A DNA stretch of 10,064 bases from Chloroflexi bacterium CG23_combo_of_CG06-09_8_20_14_all_45_10. GTDB taxonomy: Bacteria; Chloroflexota; Dehalococcoidia; GIF9; AB-539-J10. The translations under genes and the position numbers were made by a program. Under the pieces are notes generated by a model. It did no database searches and had not been told where the DNA came from. It was given only the letters and a program-made list of their open reading frames with translations. Shown piece by piece: positions 6,565 through 10,064 of this stretch. The first letter of the stretch is position 1; each line of letters opens with the position of its first letter. The stretch lies in NCBI GenBank assembly GCA_002772325.1, contig PCSL01000018.1, positions 1-10,064 of the forward strand, read 5' to 3'.

Positions 6565-7791
6565 ATGACCAAGTTTCGGAGAAAACAAGTGTTTGAAGGA
6601 ATAAAGATTGCTGACTTCTGCTGGGTAGGAGTAGGTCCCATAGTGATGTCTTATTTGGCAGACCACGGGGCGACTGTGATTCACATAGAATCGGCTACCA
6701 GGCCTGAGATATTGAGGACAACGCCACCCTTTAAGGATAATATACCAGGCTTAAACCGCTCCGCTTATTTTGCTAACTTTAACAATAACAAATATGGAGT
6801 GACCCTCAACTTAAATCACCCTAAAGCTATAGATATAGCCAGAGGATTTGTTTCCTGGGCAGATATCATAGGCGAGGCTTTCACCCCCGGAACGATGGAC
6901 AAGTGGGGCTTGGGCTATAAAGACTTGGTAAAAATAAAGCCTGACATCATCATGTTTAGCACTTGCCAGCAAGGACAAACCGGACCCTGGGCCAGGCAGC
7001 CAGCTTACGGGACTCAGTTAGTATCTCTCTCTGGTTTTACCAATTTAGCCGGCTGGCCTGACAGGGGACCAACAGGGCCCTTCGGAGCATACACCGATAG
7101 CATAGCCCCTCTATTTGGGGTAGCAGGTCTTGTAGCTGCGCTTGACTATCGCCGAAGGACAGGCAAGGGGCAGCACCTCGACCTTTCTCAATTCGAGGCA
7201 GGTGTTCATTTTGAAGCACCACTCCTTCTGGATTACTTTATAAATGGGCGAGTAGCCAGTGCAACAGGAAATCGTTGCCCGCATGCTGCTCCACATGGAG
7301 CGTATCCCTGCCGTGGCAATAACAGGTGGTGTACAATCGCCGTATTCACCGATGTGGAGTGGCATAATTTTTGTCATGCCATCGGTGACTCTGAGTGGAC
7401 TCAGAATTCCAGGTTCAGCACCTTGCTTGGCAGAAAAGAGAATGAAGATGAGCTAGATAAGCTGATTGCAAAATGGACGCTCGACTTTACCTCCGAGGAG
7501 GTAATGACTAAAATGCAGGGCGTTGGAGTAAGCGCCGGGGTAGTTCAAAACATGAAGGATATACACGAAGATGCTCAATTGGAGCATCGGCACTACTTAT
7601 GGCAACTGGAGCACGCCGAGATAGGGAAGCACTTCTACGACGGACCACCCTTCAAGTTATCCAAAACACCCTGTGAATTAATTATGCCTGCCCCCTGTTT
7701 AGGCGAGCACAATGAGTATGTATATGGTAAAATCTTGGGGATACCAGATAAAGAATTCGTAGAGCTGCTTTCTGAGGGGGTTTTTGATTAA
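6565..7791 (+). CDS. Class III (CaiB/BaiF) CoA-transferase, catalytic Asp present
   Basis: This is a family III CoA-transferase of 408 residues, a diverged paralogue of the preceding protein. D178, in Y-T-D-S-I-A-P, lies exactly 22 residues before the first Gly of T-G-K-G-Q (199-203), the spacing of the catalytic aspartate in formyl-CoA transferase. The P-G-T-M-D-K-W-G-L-G-Y region (108-118) and Q-Q-G-Q-T-G-P (135-141) match family blocks, and the C-terminal G-E-H-N is typical. The start lies 3 bases after the previous stop codon, with AAGGAGGT beginning at 6546, a rather long 11 bases from the ATG. The likely role is to activate the imported acid to its CoA thioester using another acyl-CoA as donor, possibly as a heteromer with its upstream neighbour. 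The donor and acceptor cannot be read from the sequence. Confidence 0.9.
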   Translation: MTKFRRKQVFEGIKIADFCWVGVGPIVMSYLADHGATVIHIESATRPEILRTTPPFKDNIPGLNRSAYFANFNNNKYGVTLNLNHPKAIDIARGFVSWADIIGEAFTPGTMDKWGLGYKDLVKIKPDIIMFSTCQQGQTGPWARQPAYGTQLVSLSGFTNLAGWPDRGPTGPFGAYTDSIAPLFGVAGLVAALDYRRRTGKGQHLDLSQFEAGVHFEAPLLLDYFINGRVASATGNRCPHAAPHGAYPCRGNNRWCTIAVFTDVEWHNFCHAIGDSEWTQNSRFSTLLGRKENEDELDKLIAKWTLDFTSEEVMTKMQGVGVSAGVVQNMKDIHEDAQLEHRHYLWQLEHAEIGKHFYDGPPFKLSKTPCELIMPAPCLGEHNEYVYGKILGIPDKEFVELLSEGVFD

Positions 7792-7830
7792 TACAGTATA
7801 ACTTCATCCAAGTTCAAGGAGGTTAAACAT

Positions 7831-9510
7831 ATGAGTAGCACAGATTTTGATGCTATTAAAAAGGCTGAGAGACGATATGAGGAAGAAGTAAGCAAATTTC
7901 TGGAGACGCATAAGGAGTTGCAGCGTGATTACAGGACAATCTCAGGAATACCCTTGAAGCGTGTTTATACTCCGTCTGATATTGAAGAGATAGACTACCT
8001 TAAGGACATTGGCTTTTCTGGTCAATATCCGTATACTCGAGGATCGTATCTGGATGGTTACCGAACCAGACCATGGAAGGTACAGCCGTTGATTGGCATT
8101 GATACTTGCGAGGAAACTAACCAGAGGTGGCGCAACCTTATCTCTCAAGGACTAACGGGGCTTGTTTTGGACGGCTTCCCTCCGATGTCATGTGAAGGAG
8201 GTGACCGAGGACAAATTTGCTACAATAGCGATGATGAACGTACGGAGGGATATATCGGGCATTGTGGTCTTGTTGTTGAGACACTTGCCGACTGGGAAAG
8301 GCTTTTTGAAGGTATAGACCTAGAAAAGATTAACATAAACATCCTTGCACATCAAAGTGTCCAGATGGCGATGTATTTATCCCTGGCAGAAAAAAGAGGA
8401 GTAGATAAGAGGAAGCTAAGAGGCACTCACGAAACCGTTACCTATGGTCTCAGTGATGGGGATGAAGATAGGCGAGAGCAACTTGATGAGATGGAATATT
8501 GTGTCAAAAATTTACCATTATGGAATATCACTACATTTAAGGGAAGGAATATGCGTGATGGGGGCTGCACAGCCCCTCAAGAGATAGCCATTAATCTAGC
8601 GATGGGGATTGACACTGCACGAGCGCTAATTAAGGAAAGGGGATTGGATATTGACCAGGTTGCCCCGAGGATGGGGTTTATGTTCTGTGCCCATATGGAC
8701 TTTTTAGAGGAGATAGCAAAGTTACGGGCAGCGAGAAGAATGTGGGCAAGGATAATGAAAGAGATGTTTGGGGCTAAGAACCCCCGTTCACAGATAATGA
8801 GGTTCCATGTGCAAACTGCCGGCTCTGCTCTCACTCGGCAGCAGCCACTGAATAATATTGCCCGAGCTGCTATCCAGGGGCTAGCTGCTATCCTAGGCGG
8901 AGCTCAATCTCTGCACCTGTGCCCTATGGATGAGGGCTATACTATACCTACGGAGTTTTCTACCCTAGTATCTATGCGTGTTCAGCAAATCCTTGCTCAT
9001 GAGACCGGGGTTATAAATGTCTGCGACCCCCTGGGAGGTTCTTATTGCATCGAGTCATTAACAAAACAGATTGAGAAAGAAACACAGAAGCTTTTAGATG
9101 AGATCGAGAAGAGAGGTGGTGAATGTAAGGCTAGAGGGTGGATTATTAACGAAATTTGCGCTTCAGCTTATAAATATCAAAAACAGATTGCCTCCAAAGA
9201 GCGAATCATTGTCGGAGTAAATGAATTTACCGAGGGGAATTACCCTTATCCCTTCGAGCTAAGGGACTATAATATATCCACCGCTGAAAAGCAAATATCT
9301 CGCTTAAACAAGGTTTGGAAGGAGAGAGATAATGCTAAAGCTGAGGCAATGAAGAAGAGTTTAATCCAAGCTTTCCAGAACAAAGAAAATATCATGCCTC
9401 ACTTAATCAAAGCATGTAAGGCTTATCTAAGTGCTGGTGAAATTCATCAGTGTCGTGTTGCTGCCGTAGGTGAGGAAGCTTGTTACTCTAAAGTTTCCTA
9501 TGAACATTAG
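7831..9510 (+). CDS. B12-dependent acyl-CoA mutase large subunit L2, divergent (possible hydroxyacyl-CoA type)
   Basis: This is a second split mutase large subunit of 559 residues, a paralogue of L1 sharing E-E-I-A-K-L-R (293-299), R-R-M-W-A (302-306), Q-Q-P-L-N-N (337-342), C-D-P-L-G-G-S-Y (398-405) and V-G-V-N (461-464). R280, H326, Q328, Q359 and E368 match methylmalonyl-CoA mutase R283, H328, Q330, Q361 and E370. The substrate pocket differs: Y89 is L87, Y243 is R239, H244 is N240 and E247 is D243. The segment holding Q197 and R207 is about 7 residues shorter. D114 falls where 2-hydroxyisobutyryl-CoA mutase has Asp117, and L87 where it has Ile90. An insertion of about 9 residues follows D114 (roughly 115-150) and contains three Cys (121, 130, 145). 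AAGGAGGT begins at 7816, 8 bases before the ATG. A novel substrate is likely; loss of mutase activity is also possible. Confidence 0.86.
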   Translation: MSSTDFDAIKKAERRYEEEVSKFLETHKELQRDYRTISGIPLKRVYTPSDIEEIDYLKDIGFSGQYPYTRGSYLDGYRTRPWKVQPLIGIDTCEETNQRWRNLISQGLTGLVLDGFPPMSCEGGDRGQICYNSDDERTEGYIGHCGLVVETLADWERLFEGIDLEKININILAHQSVQMAMYLSLAEKRGVDKRKLRGTHETVTYGLSDGDEDRREQLDEMEYCVKNLPLWNITTFKGRNMRDGGCTAPQEIAINLAMGIDTARALIKERGLDIDQVAPRMGFMFCAHMDFLEEIAKLRAARRMWARIMKEMFGAKNPRSQIMRFHVQTAGSALTRQQPLNNIARAAIQGLAAILGGAQSLHLCPMDEGYTIPTEFSTLVSMRVQQILAHETGVINVCDPLGGSYCIESLTKQIEKETQKLLDEIEKRGGECKARGWIINEICASAYKYQKQIASKERIIVGVNEFTEGNYPYPFELRDYNISTAEKQISRLNKVWKERDNAKAEAMKKSLIQAFQNKENIMPHLIKACKAYLSAGEIHQCRVAAVGEEACYSKVSYEH

Positions 9511-9522
9511 GAGGTCTCAAAA

Positions 9523-9927
9523 ATGGCGATAAGGGTGCTACTTACTGCTGATGAGACAGGACATTCTATGGGTTACCATACGATAGCCACGGCTCTAAGA
9601 GATGCTGGCATAGAGGTCATTCTAGGAGGCACTCAAATACCTCGTGAAATTGCACACACCGCCATACAGGAGGACGTAGATGTTATTGCGTATCGAATCA
9701 TGGGAGCCCACCCCCCAACATTAGTTTCCCGGCTGGTAAAGGTGCTGAAGGAGCAAGGTGCAGACAATATCCCCATAGTTGTAGGAGGTGCCATTCTCCC
9801 TAAGCAGGAAGAGCAGCTAAGGGAAATGGGGGTGCTAAGAATTTTCCCTCTAGGTTGTTCCCTCGAATCTGTCATTAGTTTTTTTGTAAAGTTTTCCGAG
9901 AACAAGCATTCTTCCAACGTCTCGTAG
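9523..9927 (+). CDS. Cobalamin-binding small subunit S2 of acyl-CoA mutase, degenerate B12 motif
   Basis: This is a stand-alone B12-binding-domain protein of 134 residues, presumed partner of L2. The fold is recognisable from A-I-R-V-L-L at the start, the T-A-L-R-D-A-G helix end (23-29), A-I-Q-E-D-V-D-V-I (47-55) and V-V-G-G-A-I-L-P (86-93). The usual D-x-H-x-x-G is T12-x-H14-x-x-G17, so the axial His is kept but the Asp that hydrogen-bonds it is Thr. The Lys before the motif is lost and the loop is one residue shorter. The usual S-x-L is R58-x-M60. TAGGAGGT overlaps the L2 stop codon and lies 8 bases before the ATG, so coupling to L2 is expected. It may bind cobalamin weakly or in a different manner. 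The last ten residues are polar and poorly conserved in style. Confidence 0.85.
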   Translation: MAIRVLLTADETGHSMGYHTIATALRDAGIEVILGGTQIPREIAHTAIQEDVDVIAYRIMGAHPPTLVSRLVKVLKEQGADNIPIVVGGAILPKQEEQLREMGVLRIFPLGCSLESVISFFVKFSENKHSSNVS

Positions 9928-9990
9928 CCTTCAGATAACGTTTAGCAATAGCTGTTTTAGTTTCTCTTTTCCCCAAGGGGGGGACTTTGC

Positions 9991-10014
9991 ACTTTCAGAG
10001 TTGACGCAGAAAGT
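9991..10014. repeat. Inverted repeat overlapping a -35 box
   Basis: ACTTTC (9991-9996) and GAAAGT (10009-10014) are perfect 6-bp inverted arms separated by 12 bases, and the -35 hexamer of the promoter candidate lies in the centre. This geometry would suit an operator, but such short arms can arise by chance. Confidence 0.25.
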
Positions 10015-10029
10015 AATGACTGATACAAT
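10001..10029 (+). promoter_or_regulatory. Sigma-70-type promoter candidate with extended -10
   Basis: TTGACG (10001-10006) and TACAAT (10024-10029) are separated by exactly 17 bases, each one mismatch from consensus, and TGA directly before TACAAT gives an extended -10. Transcription would start near 10036 and run out of the window, so this probably drives the next transcription unit. The rest of 9928-10064 has no gene and no convincing intrinsic terminator. Confidence 0.55.
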
Positions 10030-10064
10030 ACTACGAATGCAGAGAAAAGGCCTAGTTCTTAGTT

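Noticed and set aside
3216..7791. Alkylsuccinate (fumarate-addition) alkane or toluene pathway
   Set aside because: The CoA-transferase pair and a mutase fit superficially, but the mutases lack the carboxylate-binding Arg needed for a substituted succinyl-CoA, and no glycyl-radical synthase is present.
7799..7815. AACTT-CATCC-AAGTT hairpin before L2
   Set aside because: Five weak AT-rich base pairs in a 39-base gap are within chance expectation.
3928..8594. Identical 15-base string CCTCAAGAGATAGCC in L1 and L2 as a recombination repeat
   Set aside because: It encodes the same conserved P-Q-E-I-A residues in two paralogues, so shared ancestry explains it.
3216..9510. Annotating L1 and L2 as methylmalonyl-CoA mutase
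   Set aside because: Tyr89, Arg207 and His244 equivalents are all replaced in both, so the free carboxylate of methylmalonyl-/succinyl-CoA would not be bound in the known way.
9971..9982. CCCC-AA-GGGG as an operon terminator
   Set aside because: A two-base loop cannot close this stem, longer pairing is not available, and no T-run follows.

Overview
The window looks like part of an anaerobic bacterial genome with moderate GC. The Pro/Thr-rich tether after the lipoprotein cysteine of the binding protein, the TRAP transporter and the split B12-dependent mutases suggest a Dehalococcoidia-like Chloroflexota or a similar sediment anaerobe. That is an inference from style, because no taxonomic marker gene is present.

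Layout: bases 1-161 are the 3' end of a group II intron (linker, domain V, domain VI with the branch-point A). The intron ends 5 bases before the Shine-Dalgarno of the first gene. Bases 178-3163 encode a complete TRAP transporter: lipoprotein binding protein, small membrane subunit, large membrane subunit. Bases 3216-9927 encode six tightly packed same-strand genes: B12 mutase large subunit L1, B12-binding small subunit S1, two class III (CaiB/BaiF) CoA-transferases, a second mutase large subunit L2 and a second B12-binding small subunit S2. The last 137 bases are non-coding and hold a good promoter candidate pointing out of the window.

The genes read as one catabolic unit. The transporter brings in an organic acid, the CoA-transferase pair converts it to a CoA thioester, and one or both adenosylcobalamin mutases rearrange its carbon skeleton. 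Neither mutase should be called methylmalonyl-CoA mutase. Both lack the arginine that binds the free carboxylate, and both carry Asn where the family has its active-site His. L2 has an Asp at the position that in 2-hydroxyisobutyryl-CoA mutase contacts the substrate hydroxyl. S2 has lost the Asp of the DxHxxG cobalamin motif. Only the second CoA-transferase keeps the catalytic Asp, so the two may form a heteromer with one active subunit. The arrangement L1-S1-CoA-transferase pair-L2-S2 with these substitutions may be an undescribed acyl-CoA rearrangement pathway; its substrate cannot be read from the sequence. Residue comparisons were made by eye against remembered reference sequences.
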